Program-made: the position numbers and the translations under genes
Notes under the pieces: model-generated
Databases searched by the model: none
Told to the model about the DNA's origin: nothing
Seen by the model: the letters and a program-made list of their open reading frames with translations, nothing else
In this document: positions 16,902 through 24,793 of the stretch, one piece after another
Position numbering within the stretch: the first letter of the stretch is position 1
How the letters are laid out: each line of letters starts with the position of its first letter
Origin: Actinomadura sp. K4S16
GTDB taxonomy: Bacteria; Actinomycetota; Actinomycetes; Streptosporangiales; Streptosporangiaceae
DNA: 64,000 nucleotides
Assembly (NCBI RefSeq): GCF_008327685.1
Contig: NZ_BDDE01000023.1
Coordinates: 62,001-126,000, forward strand
Reading direction: 5' to 3'

Positions 16902-17564
16902 GTGAGTTGTCTGGGGGAGCGTCTGACCGCGCTGGTCGACGGTGAGCTGGGGGACGAGGAGCGCGAGCGCGCCCACGCCCATCTCGCGCGATGCGCCGAC
17001 TGCCGGGACGAGGCCGACCAGCTGCGCAAGCTGAAGGGACGCCTGCGGGGGCTCTCCGAGCCGCCGGCGGCCGACGGGACCGACGACCTCCCGTCCGGCG
17101 ACTTCCTGGACCGGCTGCGCACCCTGCCCGCGTCCGCCGGGCTTCCGGACCCGGCCGACGCCCCTGACGCGACCGTTCCCGACCTCCCGATCGAGCCGGC
17201 GGCCTCGCATGCCGGGGCGCGCCCACGGCACCCCTCCCGGCCCCTCCGATCATCGGCCCGTCCCGTCCGGCCGCCGCACGCCGCCCGGCCCCGCGACAAC
17301 CGGCCGCGCGACGCCCGCCCGGCCGGGCATGCCGCCGCGGTCCGCGTCCAGCCGCGGCGCCGCTACCTCGTGGTCGGGGCCGCCACCCTCTTCCTCGGCC
17401 TCGGCACCGCCTCCTACATGGCGGGCGGGCGCCAGGACGCCCCCGCCGTCACCCCCGCGTTCGACCGGTTCGCCGTCGAGCACGCGCTCACCTCCGGTGA
17501 CGCGCCGATGACCGATCCGCTCACCGACCCGGTCAACCAGGTCCAGGTCTCCCCGGGGCCGTGA
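16902..17564 (+). CDS. rseA: Membrane anti-sigma factor, ZAS type (RseA-like)
   Basis: This 220-residue protein is predicted to bind and inhibit SigE. The N-terminal zinc anti-sigma motif is in AHAHLARCADCR (H-x3-C-x2-C). A long disordered Pro/Arg-rich linker follows, then one membrane helix (YLVVGAATLFLGLGTASYMA) and a short external tail. The GTG at 16902 was chosen because GACGGAGGCG lies upstream and the protein then starts just before the ZAS domain. It overlaps the next gene (GTGA at 17561). The external domain is short, which fits sensing through the RseB-like partner or release by proteolysis. Confidence 0.85.
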   Translation: MSCLGERLTALVDGELGDEERERAHAHLARCADCRDEADQLRKLKGRLRGLSEPPAADGTDDLPSGDFLDRLRTLPASAGLPDPADAPDATVPDLPIEPAASHAGARPRHPSRPLRSSARPVRPPHAARPRDNRPRDARPAGHAAAVRVQPRRRYLVVGAATLFLGLGTASYMAGGRQDAPAVTPAFDRFAVEHALTSGDAPMTDPLTDPVNQVQVSPGP

Positions 17565-18679
17565 GGCGCGCGACCTCCAGGGGGCGCTGCCGGCGCGGCG
17601 CCGCCCTGGCCGCCGGGCTCGCGGGCGCCCTCGCGCTGGCCGTGACGCTCACCGGCGACCCCGCCCCCGCGCGCCGCGTCCGCAGCGATCCGGGCGCGCT
17701 CGCCCTGCTGCGCGGCGCCGCCGACGCCGCCCGCCGCGTCCCCTACGAGGGCCGGCGGTTCCTCACCACCCGCAGCGGCGGCAGGGCCGCCACCTCCCGC
17801 GTCGCCGTGTCGCACACGCCGGGCGCGGGCATCCGGTACCGGTCCGGGTCCGCGGGGGAGGGCTACCGGCCCGAGTCCGCCGCCGGGGACACCACCGGCT
17901 TCACGCCGGCGACCCTGGCGCTGCTGACCCGCAACTACTCGGTGGTGCGCGCCCCGGACGCCTCGGTCTGCGGCCGCCCCGCCCGCGTCGTCGAGGCGCG
18001 CCGCGCCGACGGCAGCCCCGCCGGGCGCTTCTGGATCGACCGGGACACCGGCCTGATGCTGCACCGCGAACTGATCGACGCCACCGGCCGCCCGGTGGTC
18101 GCCAGCGGCTTCACCGAGATCAGCTTCAGCGCCTCGCCGATCGGGCCCTCTCCGCTCAGCCGCCCGCTCGGCGGCCCGTCCCGGTTCCCCGGCGCGAGCG
18201 CCGGCAGCCCCGTCGAGAACACCCGCGTCCGCGAGAGCGCGAGCGCGCGGGGCCGGAAGCTGGACCGGGCGGGCCTCGCCGAGCTGCGCGACCGCGGCTG
18301 GCCCGTCCCGGAGGACCTGCCGGGCCGGCTCACCCTCTACGACGCGCGGCGCGAGAAGGACGGCGGCGCCCTGCACCTCAGCTACTCCGACGGCCTCGCC
18401 GCCGTGTCGGTGTTCGTGCAGCGCGGCTCCCTCGACGAGCGCGGCATGACGGGCTGGCAGCGGACCAGCCGCCGGGGCCGGACAGTGTTCCGCCGCGAGT
18501 CGCTGCGGCGCTGGGCGGTGTCGGCCGGGAACGGCTACGTCTACACGGTCGTGACGGACGCGCCGCAGAGCACGGCGACGGCGGTGGCGCTGAGCATGCC
18601 GCGCGGCTCCGCGTCCCACTGGAAGCGCCTCTCCCGCGGCGCTCGACGCCTTGCCACAGCGGCGAATCCGTTCGATTGA
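17561..18679 (+). CDS. MucB/RseB-like sigma-E regulatory protein, exported
   Basis: This 372-residue protein has an N-terminal hydrophobic export helix (ALAAGLAGALALAVTLTG). It is followed by a RseB/MucB-like N-terminal domain, which includes a strand pattern with GRPARVVEARR, GRFWIDRDTGLMLHRELID and SGFTEISF. In Proteobacteria RseB binds the anti-sigma factor outside the membrane and shields it from proteases. The coupling (GTG at 17561 overlaps the rseA TGA) supports the same role here. A second domain at the C-terminus (LTLYDARREKDGGALHLSYSDG, then GNGYVYTVVTD) may sense ligands. The typical mycobacterial locus has no gene at this position, so this is a three-part sensor variant. Confidence 0.75.
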   Translation: MRRATSRGRCRRGAALAAGLAGALALAVTLTGDPAPARRVRSDPGALALLRGAADAARRVPYEGRRFLTTRSGGRAATSRVAVSHTPGAGIRYRSGSAGEGYRPESAAGDTTGFTPATLALLTRNYSVVRAPDASVCGRPARVVEARRADGSPAGRFWIDRDTGLMLHRELIDATGRPVVASGFTEISFSASPIGPSPLSRPLGGPSRFPGASAGSPVENTRVRESASARGRKLDRAGLAELRDRGWPVPEDLPGRLTLYDARREKDGGALHLSYSDGLAAVSVFVQRGSLDERGMTGWQRTSRRGRTVFRRESLRRWAVSAGNGYVYTVVTDAPQSTATAVALSMPRGSASHWKRLSRGARRLATAANPFD

Positions 18680-18781
18680 CCCGAGATGTGGGTATCGGCG
18701 GCAGGTCTTATGCTCGCCACATGCCATGCGGGGCAGCATGAGCACGGATAACGAGGACCATGCTCGGTAGGAGAGATGGGG

Positions 18782-20590
18782 ATGACGGAAGACAACCGCG
18801 GCCCGGTCAGGGCGCCGTCGGAGGACGACGACGTCGTCCCCGGCCAGGAGCCTGAGCGTCAGGAGGCGGCGGCCCCTCCCGAGACGGTGACCGACCGGGA
18901 GATCCCCCTGGAGCAGCCGGTGGACGACCCCGAGGCCGACGACCCCGAGCCCGGACCGGCCCGCGCCGAGGACGGCGCCGAACCGCGCCCCGAGGACGGG
19001 CGCGAGTCCGGCGAGGAGGGCGACCGCCTGGTGGCCGGGGGGTTCGCGCCGCCCGACTCGTTCGGCGGCCCGCCCGACACCAGCGAGGACGTGCTCTCCC
19101 AGGCCGCCGCGGACATGCCGCAGGAGGTGCCGCTGCAGGACGCCCCGCCGCGCGACATGCCGCAGCCCCCGCCGCCGGTCCCGCTCGACAAGCCGCCCGT
19201 GGAGGCGGCCGACGACCGGCCGCGGCCGGGGTTCGTCCCGCACAACCAGGACCCGAGGGCCGCGCAGGGCGGCCCGTACGGGGGCTGGCCGCAGCAGTCC
19301 CACCAGGGCCCGCCGCCGCCCGCGCCCGGGCGCCCGCCGATGGGCCCGCCGCCCGCGCCGCCCGGCCCGCCGCCCCCCGGCGGCCCCGGCCCCCGCCCGA
19401 TGGCGGGCTACGGGATGCCGCCCGGCGGCACCGGGCCCAACTGGGCGCCGGTCCCCGCGCCCCCGTCGTCGTCGCGCGGCGGCCCGGGCCTCGGGCTCCT
19501 CGCCGTCGTCGCGCTGATCGTCGCGCTGGTGGCCGGGGCCGTCGGCGCCGGAATCGGCGTGATCGCGACCGGTGGCGACGACGACCCCTCGTCGGTGAGC
19601 CTCGGCGGCAGCAACAGCAGCGACACCAAGGTGCAGAGCCGCCCGCCGGACTCGGTCGCGGGCGTCGCGCAGCGGGTGCTCCCGAGCGTCGTGATGATCC
19701 GCGTGCAGTCCGCGCAGGGCGAGATCGGCGGCACCGGCTTCATCGTGAACGGCGGCTATGTCATCACCAACAACCACGTCGCCTCCGGCGGCGGCGGCGG
19801 TGGCGGCCAGATCCAGATCGTCTTCAACGACAAGAAGACGCTGCCCGCCACGGTCAAGGGCGCCGACCCGAGCTCGGACGTCGCCGTGCTGAAGCCGGAG
19901 GGCCAGCACTCGCTGCCCCCGCTGCCGGTCGGCGACTCCAGCGCCATCGCCGTCGGCGACCCGGTGATCGCGATCGGCTCGCCGCTCGGCCTGCAGGGCT
20001 CGGTCACCACCGGCATCGTCAGCTCGCTGAACCGGGCCGTGCCCACGCGCGGCGAGGGCGGCGGCGGCGACGCGTCCTACCTCAACGCCATCCAGACCGA
20101 CGCCGCGATCAACCCGGGCAACTCGGGCGGACCGCTGGTGGACGCCAAGGGCCGCGTGATCGGCATCAACACCGCGATCGCGACGCTCGGCGGCCAGTCG
20201 ATGGGCGGGGAGCAGCAGAGCGGCAGCATCGGGCTCGGCTTCGCGATCCCGATCAACCAGGGCAAGCGGATCGCCGAGGAGATCATCCGGACGGGGACCG
20301 TCAAGCAGGCCAAGCTCGGCGTGCTGCCCGACCCCCGCTACCAGGAGGGCGGCGCCCGGATCATGCAGCAGCCGGTCAACGGGCAGGACCCGGTGACCAA
20401 GGGCGGCCCGGCGGACAGGGCGGGCCTCAAGCCCGGCGACGTGATCACCAAGGTCGGCGACAAGCCGATCGAGGACGCCACCGACCTGATCGCGCAGATC
20501 CGCAGCCGCGCGCCCGGCGAGCGAGTCACCATCACGTACCAGCGGGGCGGCAAGGAGGCGACCACCCAGGTGACCCTGGGGTCCGACTAG
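18782..20590 (+). CDS. htrA: HtrA/DegP-like serine protease, membrane anchored, PDZ
   Basis: This envelope protease of about 602 residues belongs to the SigE stress system. The cytoplasmic N-terminus of about 230 residues is acidic, then extremely proline-rich. One membrane helix follows (LLAVVALIVALVAGAVGAG). The trypsin-like domain has the catalytic His in ITNNHVASG, Asp in SSDVAVLK and Ser in NPGNSGGPL. A C-terminal PDZ domain begins near QAKLGVLPD and includes AGLKPGDVITKVGDKPI. The ATG at 18782 is preferred to 18776: AGGAG at 18769-18773 is 8 bases away from the former but only 2 from the latter. It follows the sigE-rseA-rseB-like genes. Confidence 0.92.
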   Translation: MTEDNRGPVRAPSEDDDVVPGQEPERQEAAAPPETVTDREIPLEQPVDDPEADDPEPGPARAEDGAEPRPEDGRESGEEGDRLVAGGFAPPDSFGGPPDTSEDVLSQAAADMPQEVPLQDAPPRDMPQPPPPVPLDKPPVEAADDRPRPGFVPHNQDPRAAQGGPYGGWPQQSHQGPPPPAPGRPPMGPPPAPPGPPPPGGPGPRPMAGYGMPPGGTGPNWAPVPAPPSSSRGGPGLGLLAVVALIVALVAGAVGAGIGVIATGGDDDPSSVSLGGSNSSDTKVQSRPPDSVAGVAQRVLPSVVMIRVQSAQGEIGGTGFIVNGGYVITNNHVASGGGGGGGQIQIVFNDKKTLPATVKGADPSSDVAVLKPEGQHSLPPLPVGDSSAIAVGDPVIAIGSPLGLQGSVTTGIVSSLNRAVPTRGEGGGGDASYLNAIQTDAAINPGNSGGPLVDAKGRVIGINTAIATLGGQSMGGEQQSGSIGLGFAIPINQGKRIAEEIIRTGTVKQAKLGVLPDPRYQEGGARIMQQPVNGQDPVTKGGPADRAGLKPGDVITKVGDKPIEDATDLIAQIRSRAPGERVTITYQRGGKEATTQVTLGSD

Positions 20591-20711
20591 GCGCGGATGT
20601 TCAAGTCCGGTTCATCCGGGCTGGGGATACGCTGGGGGGACCGGCCCGCCTCTGGGCCGGTCCCCTTGGGTTGTGTGGCCCGCCGCGGCGGGCCGGTGTG
20701 TGGAGGACGGG

Positions 20712-21062
20712 TTGTTCGACGTCGGACTCGGTGAGATGGCGGTGCTCGTCGTCCTCGCCCTGGTCATCTTCGGGGACAAGCTGCCGCAGGTCGCGGGGCA
20801 GGCCGGCCGGATGCTGCGGCAGTTCCGCCAGATGGCCGACAGCGCCAAGGCCGACCTCCAGGAGGGGCTCGGCCCCGAGTTCAAGGACTTCGACCTCAAC
20901 GACCTCAACCCGAAGACGTTCGTCCGCAAGCACCTCTTCGAGGACGAAGACACCTACCCGAAGAACGACTCAGGCCTCTTCGACGACGAGCCCTCGTACG
21001 CGACGACGACCACGGGCCTCGGCCCTAGCGAGAAGCCGCCGTTCGACAACGAGGCGACCTGA
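20712..21062 (+). CDS. tatB: Twin-arginine translocase subunit TatB
   Basis: TatB is the membrane component that receives Tat substrates together with TatC. The protein starts LFDVGLGEMAVLVVLALVIFG, the typical TatA/B N-terminal helix with a conserved Glu at position 8. It continues with the GDKLPQVAGQAGRMLRQFRQ amphipathic helix and an acidic disordered tail. A TTG start at 20712 aligns the N-terminus with the family (M-F-D-x-G) and has GGAGG five bases upstream; the GTG at 20700 would place that ribosome site inside the gene. About 116 residues. The position after htrA repeats the mycobacterial Rv1223-Rv1224 order. Confidence 0.88.
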   Translation: MFDVGLGEMAVLVVLALVIFGDKLPQVAGQAGRMLRQFRQMADSAKADLQEGLGPEFKDFDLNDLNPKTFVRKHLFEDEDTYPKNDSGLFDDEPSYATTTTGLGPSEKPPFDNEAT

Positions 21063-21133
21063 CCTCGCGGACCTTCCGTTCCCCCAGCGGCCCACCGCGG
21101 TCTGGGGTGTGCCCGCCCGCCCCGGCCTGACTT

Positions 21134-21161
21134 CCTGCCCGGGGTAGAGGCCCCGGGCAGG
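21134..21161. terminator. Bidirectional hairpin terminator between tatB and mrp
   Basis: An 11-bp perfect stem (CCTGCCCGGGG at 21134-21144, CCCCGGGCAGG at 21151-21161) with a 6-base loop lies between the convergent tatB and mrp genes, 6 bases from the mrp stop. Confidence 0.7.
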
Positions 21162-21167
21162 TACCGG

Positions 21168-22307
21168 TCAGCGGCCCTTCGGGCTGATGCCGAGGGACAT
21201 GCCGGCGAGGCCGCGGCTGCGGCCCGCGAGCTTGTCGGCGATCGTGCGCAGCTCCTTGGCGGCGCCGGCGTCGGGGTCGGCGAGCACCAGCGGGACGCCG
21301 TTGTCGCCGCCCTCGCGCAGGCGCGGGTCGATCTGCACCTGGCCGAGCATGGGGACGCGCGTCCCGAGCGTCTTCGTCAGCGCGTCCGCGACCGTCTGGC
21401 CGCCGCCCTCGCCGAAGATGTGCTGCTGCTCGCCGCAGTGCGGGCACGTCAGGTAGGACATGTTCTCGATCACGCCGACGACCTGCTGGTGGGTCTGCGC
21501 GGCGATCGCGCCCGCCCGCTCGGCCACCTCGGCGGCGGCCTGCTGCGGGGTGGTGACGACGAGGATCTCCGCGGACGGCAGCAGCTGCGCGACCGAGATC
21601 GCGATGTCGCCGGTGCCGGGCGGCAGGTCCATCAGCAGGATGTCGAGGTCGCCCCAGTACACGTCCGCGAGGAACTGCTGGAGCGCGCGGTGCAGCATCG
21701 GCCCGCGCCACACGACCGGCTGGTTCCCGGCGGTGAACATGCCGACCGAGATCACCTTCACGTCGTGCGCGGTCGGCGGCATGATCATGTCTTCGACCTT
21801 GGTGGGCGGGGTGTCCACGCCCAGCATCCGCGGCACCGAGTGGCCGTAGATGTCGGCGTCCACGACCCCGACCTTGCGGCCCTGGGCGGCCAGCGCGGCG
21901 GCGAGGTTCACCGTCACCGACGACTTGCCGACGCCGCCCTTGCCGCTCGCGACCGCGTACACCTTGGTCAGCGAGTTCGGCTGGGCGAACGGGATCTCCT
22001 TGGCGGGCTGCCCGCCGCGCAGCTTGGTCTGCAGTTCCTTGCGCTGCTCCTCGCTCATCACGTCGAGGTCGACGCGCACGGAGGAGACGCCGTCGAGTTT
22101 GGACACGGCCTCCGTGACGTTCTTGGTGATGGTGTCCTTCATCGGACACCCGGCCACGGTCAGGTAGACGCCGACGCGGACGGCGCCGTCCGCGTCGATG
22201 TCGATGCTCTTGACCATGTCGAGCTCGGTGATGGGCTTACGGATCTCGGGATCGAGCACCGTGGCAAGGGCCGCGTTCACCCGCTCGGTCGTCACAAGGG
22301 AGGCCAT
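21168..22307 (-). CDS. mrp: Mrp/NBP35-family iron-sulfur carrier ATPase
   Basis: This 379-residue P-loop ATPase is expected to bind and transfer Fe-S clusters to apoproteins in the cytoplasm. An N-terminal MIP18/DUF59 domain (ATVLDPEIRKPITELDMV, TVAGCPMKDTI) precedes the deviant Walker A SGKGGVGKSS. Further motifs are the VVDADIYGHSVPRMLG switch, DLPPGTGD, and the cluster-binding CxxC in YLTCPHCGEQ. The ATG at 22307 gives the expected length. It is convergent with tatB, as Rv1229c is in mycobacteria. Confidence 0.93.
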   Translation of the reverse strand: MASLVTTERVNAALATVLDPEIRKPITELDMVKSIDIDADGAVRVGVYLTVAGCPMKDTITKNVTEAVSKLDGVSSVRVDLDVMSEEQRKELQTKLRGGQPAKEIPFAQPNSLTKVYAVASGKGGVGKSSVTVNLAAALAAQGRKVGVVDADIYGHSVPRMLGVDTPPTKVEDMIMPPTAHDVKVISVGMFTAGNQPVVWRGPMLHRALQQFLADVYWGDLDILLMDLPPGTGDIAISVAQLLPSAEILVVTTPQQAAAEVAERAGAIAAQTHQQVVGVIENMSYLTCPHCGEQQHIFGEGGGQTVADALTKTLGTRVPMLGQVQIDPRLREGGDNGVPLVLADPDAGAAKELRTIADKLAGRSRGLAGMSLGISPKGR

Positions 22308-22360
22308 GTGTCCATGGTATGAACCCCGCGTGCCAACCTGCTAATCAGGGTGTCCGGCCT

Positions 22361-22376
22361 CACACGCCATGGTGTG
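22361..22376. promoter_or_regulatory. Candidate operator palindrome before the MarR gene
   Basis: CACAC and GTGTG flank a 6-base centre (GCCATG) at 22361-22376, about 60 bases upstream of the MarR-family start. It may serve autoregulation; no experimental parallel is known to me. Confidence 0.3.
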
Positions 22377-22424
22377 CGACCTCACGCGGGGCGGCCGCCC
22401 ATCGCCCGGACGGCGCGCCGGGCC

Positions 22425-22430
22425 TACGAT
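22425..22430 (+). promoter_or_regulatory. -10 element of a likely leaderless mRNA (MarR gene)
   Basis: TACGAT stands 6 bases before the GTG start at 22437, and no Shine-Dalgarno sequence is present. Transcription would begin at or near the start codon. Confidence 0.4.
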
Positions 22431-22436
22431 CGGTCC

Positions 22437-22895
22437 GTGACCAGCGAAACCGCCCCGGCCGCCGCCGAGCTGATCGTGTGGCGGACCCTGCTGCGCGCGC
22501 AGGCGCGGCTCTCCCGCCGGCTGCAGGCGGAGCTGCTGGCCCGCCACGACCTCGCGCCCGGCTCCTACGACGTGCTGATGCACCTCGGTGAGGCGCCGCA
22601 CGGGCGGCTGCGGATGAACGACCTCGCCGACCGCGTGCTGATGTCGCGCAGCGGCCTGACGCGGCTGGTCGACCGGATGCAGCGGGACGGGCTGGTGACC
22701 AGGCAGTCCTGCGCGAGCGACGCCCGCGGCCTGTTCGCCGCCCTGACCCCCGAGGGCCGGGCCCGGCTCGCCGAGGCCGCGCCCACCTACCGGGAGGTCG
22801 TCCGCGACCACGTCCTGAGCCGGCTGGACGAGCCGGACGTGCGCGCCCTCGGCCGGATCCTGGACAAGCTCGCCGACGAGGGGGACCCCGCCTAG
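22437..22895 (+). CDS. MarR family winged-helix regulator
   Basis: This 152-residue DNA-binding repressor is of the MarR type. The winged helix-turn-helix covers GRLRMNDLADRVLMSRSGLT and RLVDRMQRDGLVTRQ, and the wing reads ASDARGLFAALTPEG. The dimerisation helices are at both ends. The GTG at 22437 was chosen because a TACGAT -10 hexamer is immediately upstream. Its stop overlaps the stop of the convergent DUF1003 gene. The target is unknown, possibly its own promoter. Confidence 0.87.
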   Translation: MTSETAPAAAELIVWRTLLRAQARLSRRLQAELLARHDLAPGSYDVLMHLGEAPHGRLRMNDLADRVLMSRSGLTRLVDRMQRDGLVTRQSCASDARGLFAALTPEGRARLAEAAPTYREVVRDHVLSRLDEPDVRALGRILDKLADEGDPA

Positions 22896-23392
22896 GGGAC
22901 GGGGTTCTTCGCGTCCAGCTCCTTGAGGATCTGCTGGAGCTCCGAGCGCACGAAGTCGCGGGTGGCGACCTCGCTCAGCGCGACCCTCAGCCCGGCGATC
23001 TCGCGGGTCAGGTACTCGGTGTCGGCGATGCTCCGCTCGTTGCGCGACCGGTCCTGCTCGTACTGGACGCGGTCCCGGTCGTCCTGCCGGTTCTGGGCGA
23101 GCAGGATCAGCGGGGCCGCGTAGGACGCCTGCAGCGACAGCATCAGCGTCAGGAAGATGAACGGGTACGGGTCGAACCGGAGCGACGGCGGCGCCACCAC
23201 GTTCCACCCGAGCCACAGCGAGACGAACACCGTCATGTAGACGATGAAGCGGGCGGTGCCGAGGAACCGGGCGATCTGCTCCGACACCCGCCCGAACGAC
23301 TCGGGGTCGTAGTAGAGGCGGCGCGGCAGCAGCGACCTGCGCAGCTCCCTCGGCTGGTCCAGGCGCGCGGTCATCTCGCGTGTCGTCGTCAT
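22892..23392 (-). CDS. DUF1003 membrane protein
   Basis: This 166-residue protein has two membrane helices (FIVYMTVFVSLWLGWNVV and FIFLTLMLSLQASYAAPLIL) separated by the conserved DPYPF turn, the hallmark of DUF1003. It is followed by a charged helical tail rich in Arg/Asp that probably forms a coiled coil. Function is unknown. In mycobacteria the homologue is Rv1231c, next to the MgtE-N/CBS protein Rv1232c, and the pair is preserved here with an ATGA overlap at 23389-23392. The ATG at 23392 was chosen for this coupling. Confidence 0.85.
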   Translation of the reverse strand: MTTTREMTARLDQPRELRRSLLPRRLYYDPESFGRVSEQIARFLGTARFIVYMTVFVSLWLGWNVVAPPSLRFDPYPFIFLTLMLSLQASYAAPLILLAQNRQDDRDRVQYEQDRSRNERSIADTEYLTREIAGLRVALSEVATRDFVRSELQQILKELDAKNPVP

Positions 23393-24687
23393 GTCGTCCC
23401 CCGCAGAGCCTCTTCCTCGGGATCGGCGGCCCCCTCGGCGGTCGCCTCCATCGCGGCCTCCCGCCAGTCCTCGGGCAGCAGATGGTCGAGGACGTCGTCG
23501 ATCGTCACCGAGCCCAGCAGGTGCCCGTTCTCGTCGACGACCGCCCCCGCGACCAGGTTGTAGGTGGCCAGGAACATCGCGACGGCCTCCAGCGACATGG
23601 TGGGGCGCAGCGGGTCCAGCGCGGTGTCCACGATCCCGCTGACCAGCGTCGGCGGCGGCTCGCGCAGCAGCTTCTGGAAGTGCACCGTGCCGAGGTAGCG
23701 GCCGGTCGGCGTCGCGGTCGGCGGGCGGCACACGTACACCTGCGCCGCCAGCGCCGGGTTCAGGTCGGGCCGGCGGATCAGCGCGAGCGCCTCGGCGACC
23801 GTCGCGTCCGGCGGGACGACCACCGGGTCGGTCGTCATCAGCCCGCCCGCCGAGTTGTCGGGATAGGTGAGCAGCCGCCGGACCGGGGCCGCGTCGCGCG
23901 GCTCCATCAGCGTCAGCAGCTGCTCGCGCTGCTCGGTCGGCAGGTCGCCGAGCAGGTCGGCGGCGTCGTCGGGGCCCATCGCCTCCAGGACGTCGGCGGC
24001 GCGGTCCACGCCGAGCTTGCCGAGGATCTCGATCTGGTCGTCCTCGGGCAGCTCCTCCAGGACGTCGGCGAGCCGCTCGTCGTCGAGCGCGACCGCGACC
24101 TCCGTGCGCCGCTTCTCCGGCAGCTCGTGCACGATGGTGGCGAGGTCGGCGGGCTTCATCCGCTCGAACGCGGCGATCAGCCCGGCCGCGCCCTGCCCGT
24201 GCTCGACGGCGGAGAACCCCTCCACGGCGTCCCAGTCGACGACCATGCTCTCGCCGCGCTTGCGCAGGCCCCGGCCCGTCCGGCGGCGGACGGCGACCTT
24301 GGTGACGAGCCAGTCGCGGGTCCGGGTCGGCTCCATCGCCACGTCCACCACGGAGACGGCGGCGCCGGTCTCGCGGACCCGGACGGTCCGGTCGAGGATC
24401 TCGGCGATCACCAGGGTCTCCGACCCGCGCTTCTGGAAGCGGCGCACGTTCAGCCGCCCGTCGAAGACGATCGCGTCCGGCTCGATCACCGTGACCCGGG
24501 TGATCGGCAGGAACACCGCGTGGCGCGAGACGACCTCCACCACCAGGCCCAGCACCCGCGGCGGGCGGGGCGCGAGGCGCAGCGCGACCACGACGTCGCG
24601 CACCCGGCCCACCTGGTCTCCCGCCGGGTCGAACACCGCGACGCCCGCGAGCCGGGCGAGGAACACCCGCGACGGAGCTCCGCTCAT
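23389..24687 (-). CDS. PRC-barrel / MgtE N-terminal / CBS domain protein (Rv1232c-like)
   Basis: This 432-residue soluble protein combines several domains. An N-terminal PRC-barrel-like part (LAGVAVFDPAGDQVGRVRDV) is followed by a second barrel repeat. The MgtE N superhelix follows (AAFERMKPADLATIVHELPE, RLADVLEELPEDDQIEILG, ADLLGDLPTEQREQLL), then two CBS motifs (SAGGLMTTDPVVVPPDATVA and GSVTIDDVLDHLLPEDW). It has no membrane channel domain, so it is not itself a Mg transporter; it may sense Mg or nucleotides for the DUF1003 partner encoded immediately downstream. The ATG at 24687 removes a prefix without family likeness. Confidence 0.86.
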   Translation of the reverse strand: MSGAPSRVFLARLAGVAVFDPAGDQVGRVRDVVVALRLAPRPPRVLGLVVEVVSRHAVFLPITRVTVIEPDAIVFDGRLNVRRFQKRGSETLVIAEILDRTVRVRETGAAVSVVDVAMEPTRTRDWLVTKVAVRRRTGRGLRKRGESMVVDWDAVEGFSAVEHGQGAAGLIAAFERMKPADLATIVHELPEKRRTEVAVALDDERLADVLEELPEDDQIEILGKLGVDRAADVLEAMGPDDAADLLGDLPTEQREQLLTLMEPRDAAPVRRLLTYPDNSAGGLMTTDPVVVPPDATVAEALALIRRPDLNPALAAQVYVCRPPTATPTGRYLGTVHFQKLLREPPPTLVSGIVDTALDPLRPTMSLEAVAMFLATYNLVAGAVVDENGHLLGSVTIDDVLDHLLPEDWREAAMEATAEGAADPEEEALRGTT

Positions 24688-24793
24688 GGCCTGGACACTA
24701 CCCGTGATCTCGGGACTGATCCGGACGGGTACGTCACATCCGGCCGCGACCCGGAGTTCGGGGGGCGAAGGGGACGTGAAAGGGTGGAGGACC

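Noticed and set aside
23389..24687. Magnesium transporter MgtE
   Set aside because: The membrane channel domain is absent; only the MgtE N and CBS regulatory domains are present.
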